From Aphanomyces cochlioides (taxonomy: Eukaryota > Oomycota > Saprolegniomycetes > Saprolegniales > Verrucalvaceae): a stretch of DNA of 64,000 nucleotides. Each line of letters opens with the position of its first letter. Within the stretch, counting starts at the first letter, position 1. The stretch is from positions 3,348,001 through 3,412,000 of the forward strand of contig JAHQRK010000004.1 in the NCBI GenBank assembly GCA_019828595.1. The letters are read 5' to 3'. A program made the translations under genes and the position numbers. Below the pieces are notes generated by a model. That model ran no database searches, was not told the DNA's origin, and saw nothing but the letters and a program-made list of their open reading frames with translations. Shown here in pieces: positions 24,201 through 37,841 of this stretch.

Positions 24201-27200
24201 ACTGCAAAATATCGATGCTGTGTCTGTTTCACGCGTGACGACAGTCGATAATGTTGCAAACACACTCTCAATGGTGTTTCAAGTTACGTTTGTTGGACTC
24301 AAAGTACCCGGACGTGTGCCTCTATTGAATCTACAGAGTACTCTTGGTCCACTCATTCCACTGACCAGTGTCCAAACTTCAGCAACTGAAGTACAGATTG
24401 GAAGCGAGCCCACATACAATGCCGCATCTCTTTTCAAGCTCTACTACACTTGCGAACAATACTCCGACCCCACACAAACTCTAATACCGTTCGTTGGCAT
24501 AAGCACCGCATGTCAACCTACGAACCAGCTTTGTGCAGCTTGCGCGACTGCCTTTGACGGGACGAATATTGCAGTCAATTTTGACTTATCATCGACAGTT
24601 GCTGTTGGTGCTGTTCTACAAATTGGTCCATGTGTCTACGGCATCTCGGGTGTAACAGCCTCACAACTAACCGTTGACGTGAACAATGTTGGCATGTATT
24701 GCTCGAGATTTACGGGCAAATCACTCGCAGTCTACACAGCTAAAGTGTTGCCTACAATCACAAACCTTGTCATGAACCAAGGGTCAGGTGGCGTCATGTA
24801 TCCTGAGACTGCCACAGTTATTGCCGGACAATTTCTTAACAGCTTGGGCAAAGCAGTCACGGTTGTGCCAACACCTGTAATATCAAATTCGTTCGTAGGT
24901 ACATCATACGCCATCACATTCTCTGGACAAAGTGGAACTGTTCCCTTAATGACGTGTGATGCATCCAGCATGGTTGTTACAAGCGGTACCAAGAGCTGTA
25001 CTGTCGCGCGAACTACCTTGGGTAGTATGATCTATGGTACATTCACACTATCCCTGCCTCGCGTGTCGGATGGTGTTGTCTTTACATCGCCGCCAATGGC
25101 GTTCGACATTTCTGCCGCAGATATGGTCACAACACTTGCGTCTGTGGGTGCTCCCACAGAGTTGGTATTTGGTACAGTGACCGTGACGCGTTCAGCGTTC
25201 TCAATTTCAGGAAATCTTCGTTGGACAGGAGGTTTCACATGGCAAATTCAGTTTACAAGCCGGGGATGGAACATCCCGACGGTCACCTTGGATGCATCTC
25301 TGCTGCTTAACACTCAAGGTGCAACACCACTTCCAGTTTCTCAAGTTGAGGACGGGGCTAACTTGCTAACGCCACCAGCAGGAAGTGTGGATGGCAATCA
25401 AGTTGGCGGACAATTTTTACTGTCTTTTAACGGCGTTAACGCTGCTGCACCTTGTGTGATCGGAACGAATACAGACAACACGCAATTGACATCTGGCCCT
25501 ACGATTCCAGATACTCGTCTCCAAGCATATCTAATGGCGCAGTTTGGTTTTCCCTCAATCACGGTCCAGCGCTCACTTCCAACACAAGCTATGGGATTCA
25601 CTTGGTTCATCACCTTTATTGACAAAGACACTGGTGGTGATGTTTCTCCACTCGTTGTTACGTCCACCCCTGCTTCACTGACTGGCTCTGACGCCGCAAT
25701 TTCAAACGCAGAGCTCATCAAAGGCAATCAGATCAGTGGGACCTTTCAACTACAATTTAATGGACAAACGACTGGACCCATTTCCTTCTCAGCAACCGCT
25801 GGAGAGGTGGCAGATCAAATCAATAGTTTGGACTCGATTCGCCCGTCTATGGTACAAGTTACACGCACTGGACCCTATGGGCCATCAACAGGGGTCGCTG
25901 ATACTAACACACAGGTACTCGCATACCAATGGCAAATAACCTTTCGATCGTCGACTTGGAAAGACCCAACTTCCGACCATAGTGTCATGACCCCAGGCAA
26001 TTGGATTGGACCGCCTGCAACTTGGACTAACGTTTGGGAAACTGGGTATTCCAAAGCATGGGGAAGACAAGTTGGCCCACTTTCTAATAATGGCTTTGCA
26101 ATGCAGTGCCTTTCGCAAGGGTTGACAACCACGGCAAACGATGGGAGTGCTGCATGTTCCGTATCACTTACCAGGACTGGTGTCGGCCCACTTAAGGGAA
26201 CCTTTCAGCTTCAACTTGACTCAACCTCCAATCCATACATGCGTCAAGGTGTAGCGACAAGTACACCAATTGCACACAATGCGTGGGGAACTGCTGTGCA
26301 AAGTCGTTCGTCAGGAACATCAATGGAAGAAATTCTGGAAAGTATGGCCAATATTGGGAATGTTGCTGTAACTCGAGGACCTGTGGATGTGACCACGGGG
26401 GGATATGCCTGGACAATCACATTCCTGAACGACAAAGAGCCTTGTGCCGAGCATGATTCGATCACCGGCCAATGTAACTCGCCAGGGGATGTTCCAGCGC
26501 TCACAGTGGTAAACCCACAATTAGTTGCTTCAAACCCTGTGATCACTGTCTGTGAAAAAACAGCAAATGACTGTGGTGGTGTTAACGTCAATGGCATCAT
26601 CTTGCGAAATGATCTGAATGTGTTCAAAGTGACTGGAGACCCAGGGATCGAGCGTCGTTTTATATTGGATTTGACCTGTCAAGGGTCGACGGGGGGGTCG
26701 ACGTGTGCGGCTCTTGTTGGCGGATTTATTATCAACACCCCTGTTCCAACTTTGGGTACAGCTCTACTAGCAGGTGATCGCTTCTATTTGGCCGGATATG
26801 GCTCATGCATATTCACTCTTATCTCAGTCTCAAGTGTCTTTCTTGATGTCGTTAACACAGTTTGTGCACCTATGCAAACCCCGCTCACAGGTGGCCCATT
26901 CCCTTTGACAATTGTACTGCCATGGAACGCCCAAGAAAATCAGATCATGCGAGTTCTGCAAGGGGCATCTGACCCATCTTTGGAGACTGGACTTTGGGCG
27001 ACAGGAAGAAAAATTAGCGTTCGTAAGACCGTCATTGGAAAGTATGGCGCCATGTCGTGGCTCATCCGCTTTATTTCGAATCCTGGTCTGACACCACCCG
27101 GTGCTGGTGACATAAGTCCTCTTGATGTTGAATTTCTCACAGCGCCAACTTGCACTTGTGCGATCTCGGTATTGGAAACTCAAAAGGGTTCGATACCACT

Positions 27201-30200
27201 CAGCGGAGATTTTACGATTGACTACCGGTCGGTGTTTGGTCCTCGTGTTGTCCATTTTGATTCTACTCAAGAGCGTTTTGAGCGCATGATGAACGAAATG
27301 AATACTCTTGGTTTTGTGCGCGTAACAAAGTTCAATATTCCTTCAACCACAACCGGTTGTAGTTCTACAACTTGTGCTGGTGGTTGGGACGGACTTCCAG
27401 TTGCAGTCGACGGCACTCGTGGTGGTTATCGCTGGAAAATTCGCTACTTAAAGAATCCTGGTGATTTCAACGGATTCACGTATCCGCCAGGAACAGGCAA
27501 CATGAATGCTCTCACAGTTTCATTTACAAATCTTCTTGGCACTGCAAAATCTGTCGATGTTTACACAATTCAAAATGGCCAGGCACCATTGAATGGGTCG
27601 TTTACCCTCTCGTATATAGGTGCCACGTCAGCACCTATTCCATACTCAGCATCGGCTGCAATGCTTGAGCAAGCTATCGAAATTCTTCCAAACGTAAGTC
27701 ATGTCACAACGACGCAAGACACGTTATCTACGTGGCCTGTGCCCGGTGCTTTGGCCTCGATTGGACAGGATGCTACTGTGGCTTCCATATCTGGTGTGGA
27801 CATAAAGCAGTATTTTTCTCCCGGTGATCTTATCCGACTTGGGCCACCAATTACCGGATCACTAATCGGAAGCAACGGTGATGTCCCCATCACAGGAACC
27901 CTCTCCACATCGAGAGTCACTGTGCAGGATTTATCCCCTGTGATCGTTTCGACTACTTCGCTCACTGGCTTAGTCTTCCCACAGAGCCAACTCCGTCTCG
28001 GTGGATCCATTTATAATGTAGCAAGAACTGGGGTTGAAGTGCAGACGCTAACAGTGAGTTTAACAACAAGCTCGTGGACGACACCAAACCTTGCAATAAC
28101 ATTTTATACCATCACGATGAAGTACAAAGGGACCTCTGCCACTTCCGCTTGTCTCCCAGTACAAACTAGCTCTCTTGGGGCAGTTCTCAGTGGTTTAATC
28201 ACAACCATGGACCCGACAGCTCCAGCAAATTCGATTACTGTAACGCAGAGTCCGATTCAAGTCAATGGAGCGAACTCATTTTACCTCTACAAGATCTACT
28301 TCAGTGGACAATATGTTCTTGGCGATATCCCTCTCATTACAACGTCGACTACAAACTGTGCAACATTAGCTGGCGTCACTGCTCTTGCAGCAACGGCAGT
28401 TCCAGGTGGATATGTCGCTCGTCAACGGGTGATGCTCTCGACTGACTCCGGCACTGTGATTGATAATGGAGGGTACTGTCAAACAATAAACTCGTCGGGA
28501 ATTATACTTTGTTTAGGTACTACAAGCTGCAGCTCGCTGCCGCCACGACGGCTTGTTTGAAATGGGGTGACTCGAGCGATGCAATTCAAGCTGCATTGAA
28601 TGCTGTCTTACCGGATAACGTCGTCGTCTCTAGGCATGGCAAAGGTGTATCTGTGACCGAGATCCAACAAATCATTCTGACATCTAATGCTCCAGTCGTA
28701 AATGGAGCAAATGGTCTATTTCGCCTTGCGTACACCAACAATGGCGTGACAGCGACGACAGCGTGCCTTAACTATGGCGTCTCAGCCTCGGCATTACAAA
28801 CAGCCCTAAATTCAATGGGACCCAGTGTTGTAAGTACTGGCCATGTGGCAGTTTCTCGAATGGGTGATGGGACGGCATCTTGGGGTTATGGTTATGTTTA
28901 CCAAATTGCATTTTCTGGGAATCTTCAAGTGGGACTGAGCAATGTGCTGGGGAATGTGGCACAACTCGTCGTTTTCTCCGTGGGTCAAGGTTCGTGCTCA
29001 CCTCTTGCAACCGGTGTGCCATCAATTCAAGTCAAAACAACTCGTGCAGGACAGCCTGCATACACCTACGACATTTTCTTTGTTGGTTTATCGTATAGTA
29101 TTGTCACGCCTCTCACCATTGTTCAAGAAGGAACTTGTACTTCATCATGGACACAAGTTGGGGGAAGCTCTAGGCGAACTCAAGTTCAGGTCGTTAATAC
29201 TGGTGGAAGCCCCGAGATACAAGAAATTATCATTCAAGACCCTGTTGCAGCTATTACCGGGTCTCCAACCTTCAAGTTGAATTTCATGGGCGCTGCCGCA
29301 GCTACAGCATGCTTACCTTATAATGCAGCTGCAGCAGATATACAAACTGCTTTGAATGGCTTGACTACGATCGGTGCAAATGGAGTAATTGTGAGCCAAG
29401 ATATTGATCCAGTTCGTGCCCCAAATGGATTCATAAGCCGCGTTACTTTTGTTGGTAATGCTCTCTTTGGAAATCTAAGTCCACTCACTGTCATCACCAC
29501 CGGCTGCACTGCTTTTGCATCAGCTACATCTTCCGTTTCCATAAATGAAGTCCAAGCTGGTGGTGGAACAGGCAATGAACTTGTCTTGTCAACCAAGTAC
29601 ACTGGAGACATTCTTGGATCTATTGTTGCGTATTCAGTTGCCCAGACATTTCGCGTCATGGACGAGATATTCCAAATTGATCAAATTGTTGTTACCAATC
29701 CAAACAATGACATCACGGGAGCTGGTACGTATACTTTGACTTTGGGCGCGTCTACTACTCCTGTCCACTGGAATGCCCTTGACACCGAGATGGAAATCGC
29801 ATTCGCCGTAGGGCTCGGGATCCCCGGTGTGACAGTGACTCGCCGTACAGATATAGCGCTTGCACCTGGTGGTTACGTTTACACGATTTACTACTCTCAA
29901 TCAATTGGAGCTGTTGGTACTCTGACCAAAACAAGCGCGTTCACAACGGCAACGGTAACAGTGACGAATATTCGAGCTGGGTCGAACACAAATCTCTTCA
30001 CGCCAACTTCCATACCATTAGCATTGGCGACAGATTCATCGACATCTGCAAGTTATGTCGGAATCGGAACTGGTCTCTCGGTGTTCAAGGCAAATGGCTT
30101 TCAGTGGTCCATGTTATTTGATTCAAGTATTGGTGATATTCCAGCGTTAGTGGGAAATACTGCACCTGGTCGACCATCGTTGCAGGTTTTCGACAACTTC

Positions 30201-33200
30201 ATCCAAGGCTCACCCTCCACCAATTTAACAGTTGCAGGGTTATTGCCTGGCGTGCCGTACTACATGCAAGTATCCGCTAGCTCCGTTATTGGAGACAGCT
30301 TGTTCTCGTCTCCAGCTACGATCATCCCAAGCAGCGTGTCTATGGCGCCACAAAATTTACAAGCTGGCTACGATATGTTTGTGAACGAGGTTCAAGTTGT
30401 CAAGACTGCAGCCCGACATGTTTTGGAGGTCCAAACTGTCACGACATCTGCGGCCGTGATTTCAGAAGTTCAAACACTGACTACGTTGGCGAGCCAGTGC
30501 AATAACTGCATTGCAGGCAATATAGCATATCGTAATCCGACTGTCCAAACAATTACTATCAGCGCATTGGCACCAATATTGGGAGGCTCTTTTCAGATCG
30601 TCTATACTGATACCGCAAGTTCTGGTACTGGTACATTTACGCACACACAGTATGCTACATCAGCATTGGCGTGGAGCTCAACTGCCTCTCAAGTGGTCAG
30701 CGCGATGGTTGCTACAAATGCATTTACTGCTTCTGATATAATTGTAACCCGTGAAGGCGATGCAAGTGTCAACTACAAATATGGATACATTTTTTCCATC
30801 ACGTTTGTGGGCAATTCAGTTGCCGGCGAAGTGCTGCCACTTGCCATCCAGGATACGACAACAACTCCACCTTGTGCTGCATGCACAGCATTTTCTGTCT
30901 TAGGTGGTGCTGGAATGACCTACAGTATAACTCAGGCACAAAATTTCCGGTCTGCAATGGGAACAGACACCGATGTCCAGCGAGTGATCGTTAAATCGGA
31001 TTCCGTGATAAATGCTGGTGGATACACACTCACTTTACTGAACGCTGGAGCTGCCATGACCTCTCAGTGTATTCCATTCAACACAGCAGCAGCAGACATG
31101 GAAACTATCCTTCAAGCAATGCCAAATATTGATAAGGTGTTTGTGAAACGCACCTTAGACTCCACTCTGGCACCCAACGGCTACATATACGACCTTTTCT
31201 TCTACGGCCAAGGCGTCACAAGATACCTTTTGCCAAGTTTAACAGTTGTGAAGGGCTGTATCCCGTTTCAAACTCTCGTCAGCAACGTCTTGACACTTAT
31301 TCCAGCTGCAAATTTTGATATAACAGTCACCCATATCCATCAAAATGCATTTGCTGATCCAACAGGATTTCATTCAGTATCAAGCACACCAGCGCAACTA
31401 CAAACTGATTTGGCTCGACTGCCTATTCTAGGACCGGCTCTCTTCGTGTCTCGTTCCCTACAAGACGTTCAAGGAGGGTTCAAATGGACAATTGTATTTG
31501 ACCAACAAGATGGCGATGTACCATTATTTATTTGTGGTGTGGACAATACATTCTCATCTGTCGCGGCTGCCAAATGCACAGTCGAGTCTGTTATTGATGG
31601 AAACACCTTGGATGGATTCTTCATGCTTGGAGGTAGCGACCCAATTCCATATAACGCAGACGAAATAACCATGGCCAATGCATTGCAAGAACTATCTTGG
31701 GTTGGCTCTGTGGCTGTCACCCGCACTGGCCCAACTGGGCAACAAGGTTACACATGGACTCTCTCGTTTTTGACATTTCAAGGTCCGATGCCACTTCTTG
31801 TTGCGACTAATCTCTTGAGTGGAATTGGTTCGTCAATCCAAGTTGTAGAAACTGTACAAGGCAATGCACTAAGTGGTACGTTTCAGCTCGGCTTTCGCAG
31901 CCAAGTTACCACACCTATTGCATGGAACGCCGCAGCCACGACTGTCGGTGATGGCTCTTCGATGCAAGAAAAGCTCCAAGCAATGTCTACTATTGGTGCA
32001 CTGAATATTAACCGCATTGGCCCCGACTATGAAGGTGGTTATGAATGGTGGATCACTTTCACAGATGACGTCAAGACAGGTGGTGATTTGCCACTTCTCA
32101 CAGCATCCAATATTCAGCTTGGTGGTCAAGGAGCAGTGGTATCTATTCGTGAAGTTACGAAAGGCTCTGTTGGCTCAGGTCGTCGCCTTTGGGTATCCTT
32201 CGACCCTCCTGCATTTGACAATGGAAGTCCAATTACAGGATATGACATTAAGTGGGACTCGTCAAGTACTTTTACTGCAGGGGCAAGTGTATATCTGCAG
32301 CAAGACCAAAATTTACTCTTTTATCGACAGAAAGTCATATCTTCCGCTCCAAGTCTTGCTTGGTCTCGAACTGTACAGTCCGTAAGCTCAACGATTCAAA
32401 GCGTTGCTGTGGCATCAACCTGCACGTCCTTCACACTATCATTCAATGGCGTACCAACGGCAGCCATTGCAGTCGGAGTGACATCTCTAACTTTAGTGCA
32501 AACATGGCTTTCAGGCCTAAGCTCGATATACGGTGGGGTGATAGTCAGTCCACTTGTTGGACTAGTTACTGCTGGTACGTCTTTTGCAGTGACATTCACT
32601 GGCCAGTATGGTCCTCAGCCTCTTTTGGTATCGTCTGACACGAACAATGTTATTTCTGTCGTGCGATCGGGTGTTACCAATTATCGCAAAGAAGTTCTTG
32701 CATTTACATGCACAGGAACTGCTGGCTCAATTACGATCACCGTGAAGACTCTCACGGCAACGTTTCCATTTAGTTCCCTTCTAAGCGATGTCGAAACAGG
32801 GCTGGAGGCTTTACTCGCGGCCCCATCAGGAAGTATCACTGTGACTACACCCAGTCAACCTTTTGTGTGTGCCGCAACTCCACAAGTCGTGACAATCATA
32901 TTCCATCGTACGTATGGTGCCCTTAGCAGCGGAGTCACAGGCACAGGTGGTGCAGTGGTAGCTCTGAATCCAACCAGCACTGCAGGAATTTATGTGTACC
33001 CCGTCTCGGCTATGAGCGGTACATTCCAGTTGGCTTTCCAAGGCTCAACGACACCTCCCATGAATTCCCAATCGTCAGCAATGGATATTCGAGTTGCATT
33101 GGAGACTTTATCTGGAATTCAAACAGCAGCTGTCACACGATCTCTTTCCTTCCAGATAGTGTCAGGCACAGTTGATGCGCAGCAAGGGCAAATGTTTGTT

Positions 33201-36200
33201 ACATGTTCTGGAGGGCAGACATGCAACTTTGCCACTCTACGATATGGTATTCCCGGAGTTCCAATTTATATTGGTGGCACGTGGTACACTGTTCTCAGTG
33301 ACCTTGTTTCACCAGATATGCCATCGTCCCAGCTATATTTGGGTGACCTCAATCTGAACCCAACAGCATATCAAGGAGCTACAGCGACTGGTATCCCAGT
33401 CTATGAATGGGCTAAAGGGTATATTTGGACAGTCGATTTGCTTCTTCTATCAGATAATACGTCCTTGAGCATGTTACTTCCTCGCCAGACCAGTCTGAAT
33501 CCTCTTGACAGCAAAGTAATTGTCCAAGGAGACTCTTGCAACAAATGCTATTACATGCCTACAAATGTTACAACTGAAGGTCTTGTCATGGGATCTCCAA
33601 ACTACATACGAGTTGAAGCTGAAAATGCCAATGGAAAGAGCACACCGTCCCCAGTAGTTGTTGCCACACCACGTCAAATTCCTGATGCTCCAAATGCAAT
33701 AAATGTCGTTGTTGTATCAGGCACTGAAGTTGAAATATTCTTCTCTCCACCCAGCCTTACTTCTTCTCGCACAGCTCCAAATTATAACAGTGATATCACC
33801 TCGTATATTATTCAATGGGACACATCCACAACTTTCAACCATGGGCTATCGGCTTGTCGAAGCTGTGCTACAGCGTTCGACGGTACCATTGTCACAGTAA
33901 CTTCGGATTTGACAGGATCATTACGAGTCGGAAGTCGTTTCACCATGGGTAATATGAATTGCCCCTTGACGATAACAGCCTTGTCAGCGATTGCCCTGAC
34001 AGTATCCCCAAATTCATGTACAGCCTTTGTCACCGCCGCCTACGACATTTTCTTCTACGTCTTTCCATCTGTAGCTCTATCTGGCTTACCAATTCAAGGA
34101 ACACCGCCGTATAGGTATTTGATTCAGTCTCTGACAATTTCAACGACTTACTACATTCGAATCGCGGCGGTGAATTCGGTACCAGTGCAAGCGGTTGCTG
34201 TATCAGGTTCTCCTCCTGACAATCGCCAATGGACTTTTCCTATATCTGTCACAACAAGCAATGTGCTGCCTGATCCACCTTTGTCAGCACTTTTGCTTGT
34301 TATTTCTTGTTCTGGTCTCGAGCTTCAGATTCAGCCAGCCCTACGCGATGGCCAAGGCCAAGGTGGACTTGCAATTACAGCTTATTCCATCGATGTCGAT
34401 ACCGTATCAACATTTTCATCCGCTGGGCGAGCGTATCCTGTTGACGTCCCTGTCGCTTCATTCACCCAGCTCTATCCTGGAGGTCCATTGACATACTATA
34501 TTCAAGGCCTAACAACAGGAACACCGTACTTCCTGCAGGTTAAAGCAAAAACATCTATAGGATATAGCCGAGCAACCATCGCAAGCAACTCACTTGCACC
34601 AACTTGCGGTGCCGGACCACCAACTAATGTTGCATTGAGCACACTGTCGAAGCTCCAGGTAGCTCCTATTACAACGGCGACTGTACAGTGGGCAGCGCCT
34701 TTGAATCAAGGTGGATCACCCATACGTTCTTATCATGTTGAGTGGTGGACCACGGCAGCTCGCTCTGAAGTCCAAGTGGTTGAGTTGAAGTGGATTACTG
34801 CTCCAACAGCTCTCACATTTACTCTTGCTTTCGGGGGTGCCCTCTCGGCCAGTATGCCTTTCGATATCTCGGCTGCCAATATGCGAAATTCCTTGATGAA
34901 TATTGGTGGTAGCAATACACCAACTGCTCTTCCAATCGGCAACATTCAAGTAACTCGGACTGCTGTCAATGTTAATCAAGGGTATCAATGGAGTGTCACG
35001 TTTGTGACTGCTCTCAGGGACCAACCAATGCTGCAAATGGCGGTTGGAACTAGTACGGGTGGAGCTGGTATTCAAAATCGAGTATTCGAAGCTGTATCAG
35101 GTGTTGCCGGCGGCAGAACGACGACACCTGGAACACCTGAGGTACAAGTGTTGACACTAACTCAATCCAACGTTGCCCAATACATCACTGGGTTCTTCCG
35201 TCTGTCGTTTATGGGATCGTCTTGGTCAACTTACATTCCTGCAACTGCGTCACCCTTGTTCGTGCAAAATGTGCTCCAAGAACTCTTTACTGTGGGCCAA
35301 GTCACTGTAAATTCTCTGAATAATCCAGTGAATCCCAACTTTCCAGCTAACATGATTGGATGGAGGATCACATTTAATTCTGTTGTTGGAAATGTTCCAG
35401 CACTCAACGTGGATTCGACTAAGCTTTTGCCAGCAACATCGGTGAGCACGGTATATGATGGGAACAATGCAGTTCTGCCAGATGGCTCTTGGTGCACTGG
35501 CGTCGACGTGGTCTGCCAGGGTATTTACAATTATGTCCGAATTGGCGAGCAACCAGAGGGCTATGGGTTCTACGATACCAACGTCCCGACTGTTTTGACG
35601 TATACAATCACGGGGCTCACAACTGGAACATCATTTTATTCCTCAGTGACCGCTTTAAACACTCTTGGGCTTGGTGTCCGTGCTCCATCCTACCCCACTT
35701 CAATCATTCCCCCAATCCAAATTCCTTCACAACCAACCAGTGTCACAGTGGGTGTCAAATATGGCATTTCTACTCAGTTGGTGGCATCTTGGAGTGCTCC
35801 CGTAAGCAATGGTGGCTCTCCCATCTTAAAGTACACCGTTGAGTATGACACATCACCAGCTTTTACGACGCGAGGAAGTCAAGATGTGTGGTGTCCAGTT
35901 GCTAATATACAAGCGGTGTGGCGTATCACTGCGAGCAAAATTAATCTTGCGCAAGCAGCACCGCTGGGTGCAGGCTGGTTTCAGCTGAAGTTAACAAGAG
36001 CAAATACTGTCACTACCACAGACCCAATTCCGTACAATGCGGTTGCGATGGGCGGTCAAGAACTTGGAGCTCAGCCGGCACAATCTTTGGTGTACTGTAC
36101 AGCGTGCGCTTCGTGCACAGATACATGTGATGTGACCCGTCAACAAAAGTCTGGCTCGTTGCAGTACAAGCTCCAGTCACTGCCGAACATTAATGGTGTT

Positions 36201-37654
36201 GTTGTCACTCGATCAGCTCAAAGGGCTGATGGGGGGTATGTATGGAGTATAACATTTCAAGACTCTGGTGACGACTTTTCTTTTGAGCCTATAGCATCAG
36301 TGCAGTCGCTTAATTGCGCAGGAAATACATGCGCCAACTCGGACTACTCCGTGGCAGCAGCAAAAGTTACAGCAGGTGTGACATATCCAACGTGCACAGG
36401 ACTCCAAGTGATACCAGCAGTTGGAGCTTTGACAAAGGGACAATTATACTATGTTCGTGTGTCAGCCTTTAATTCCATCGGATACTCCTTACCACAAATA
36501 GCTCCAAACCCCCAAAAGCCCATGGTCGTCCCAGGTCTGCCGACGGGCGTGACCTTGCAAGTGAATTCAGTGTCGTCGTTGAAAGTTGTCTTCAGTCCAC
36601 CTAGCGATGATGGGGGTGACACTGTAACATCGTATTTGGTGACGTGGTCGATGTTTCCTGACTTTCGTTCATCATCGTCCACGATAATCAACATACTGAG
36701 CGGGGGTGCCCCATATTTTTGCCTCATCAATGGGCTAACGAAGGGGCAGTTCTACTACGTCCAGGTTGCGGCTCAAAACTCACAGGGCACAGGTACTCGT
36801 ACAAAATATTGCTTTGTTTCTATTTTCGATTCGTAGGAGTTGCGGCCCCATCGTCTCCAGCATCCCTTAATCCACACACTGTTCCCAGCGCCCCGACATT
36901 TGTAGTATTGGGTATAACGTCCCCGAGTATGCTCACAGTGGCTTGGCAGCCCCCAGCCGACAATGGTGGAGACACAGTTACTGGTTATATCGTGGAATGG
37001 GATACATTGGCAAGCTATAATAGCTTGAACCTCCCCCCAGACAAGAACCGAATTTCAATCAGTGATGTTACTCAGCGCTCGTTCACAATTTCCTTACTTA
37101 CGCAGTTTACTGCATATTACGTTCGCGTATTTGCCGTTAATTCCCTTGGAGCTGGAACTGGCCAAGACGCGAGTCCGCTTCCAGGTGTTCCAGACTTAGT
37201 TCGACCTGGCAAACCAATCACGTTGACCGCCACGGCTGTAACCACACCAGTATCTGGGATTTATGTACAATGGCAACCTCCTTACATCCCTGACCATGGC
37301 ATTCCTTGTTTCGGCTCTCTATCGGTGCCGTTGCCTTGCCCTAATATTCTTGGGATTAGTGCAGTCTTTGGTGGGGTCCCCCTGAATAATTATGTCGTCG
37401 AATGGGCAATATCTTCAATTTTCCCTGGTACAAATACGAAAGTTTCATCTGGAAACAACTTATACCTCTTACCTGCTGATGGGCTTGTTTCCGGCACTAC
37501 GTACTATGTTCGCGTCCAGGCTGTCAACCAAAACTCACTTGTTAGCGCGTTTTGTCAGCGATCAAACGTCAGTCCCTACTTGTGCCCTGATAATTTGCTT
37601 TTATACGATGGCAGCTATTCCACTGGTACCTATGTCATCGCAACTATGCCTTAG
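15277..37654 (+). CDS. giant secreted protein with fibronectin type III domains and a repeated beta-module, 4 exons, about 7,416 aa
   Basis: Exons 15277-20768, 20808-28472, 28517-36792 and 36837-37654; the introns are only 39-44 nt and all phases fit. It starts with a signal peptide (KILFCLAVWPIVCA). I count about 15 FN3 domains by the Pro-rich entry, the W.PP..GG core and the Y.V.W/Y.IEWD strand (for example near 21600, 22810, 23150, 23510, 32180, 34610, 35720, 36530, 36890). Most of the chain is a second module of about 100 residues: EVQ..., G.F.L.F.G.TT..I, ...AL..L..I..V.VTR, GY.W.VTF....GD.P.L. Paired cysteines occur in some copies (for example CAACATAFDG near 24540). No clear membrane anchor is seen at the C-terminus. 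A surface, cyst-coat or adhesion role is inferred. An internal in-frame intron cannot be excluded. Confidence 0.85.
23721..24021 (+). repeat. EVQ/EIQ-TVTT stutter cassette inside the giant gene
   Basis: Within one exon the first strand of the beta-module is repeated at short intervals without the rest of the module: NERQTVRTTV, DEIQVVTTT, DEIQTVTTT, NEVQTLTLTG, DERQAVRTN, AEVQTVTIG and NAIQSFTLGF. Spacing is 13-18 residues. A shorter example lies near 30380-30560 (NEVQVVKT, LEVQTVTT, SEVQTLTT, PTVQTITI). The reading frame is intact, so it is translated. Confidence 0.6.
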
Positions 37655-37657
37655 ACA

Positions 37658-37663
37658 AATAAA
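37658..37663 (+). terminator. AATAAA polyadenylation-like signal after the giant gene
   Basis: AATAAA begins 4 bp after the TAG stop. An AT-rich stretch follows before the next gene. This supports 37654 as the true end of the giant gene rather than an exon running on. Confidence 0.35.
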
Positions 37664-37841
37664 TGTATTCTATAATCGAATGATCTCTTTATGTTTGCTC
37701 TGCTTGGGGTCGCCAGTCTGTCGATATGAATATCTTAATGATAAATACTACGTAGTAATACACAACACAATTAGCAACTTGATGCTAAAATTGGAATCTT
37801 GCACTCAGAGCTATATTTATATCCTCTCAAAAATTCAAAAC

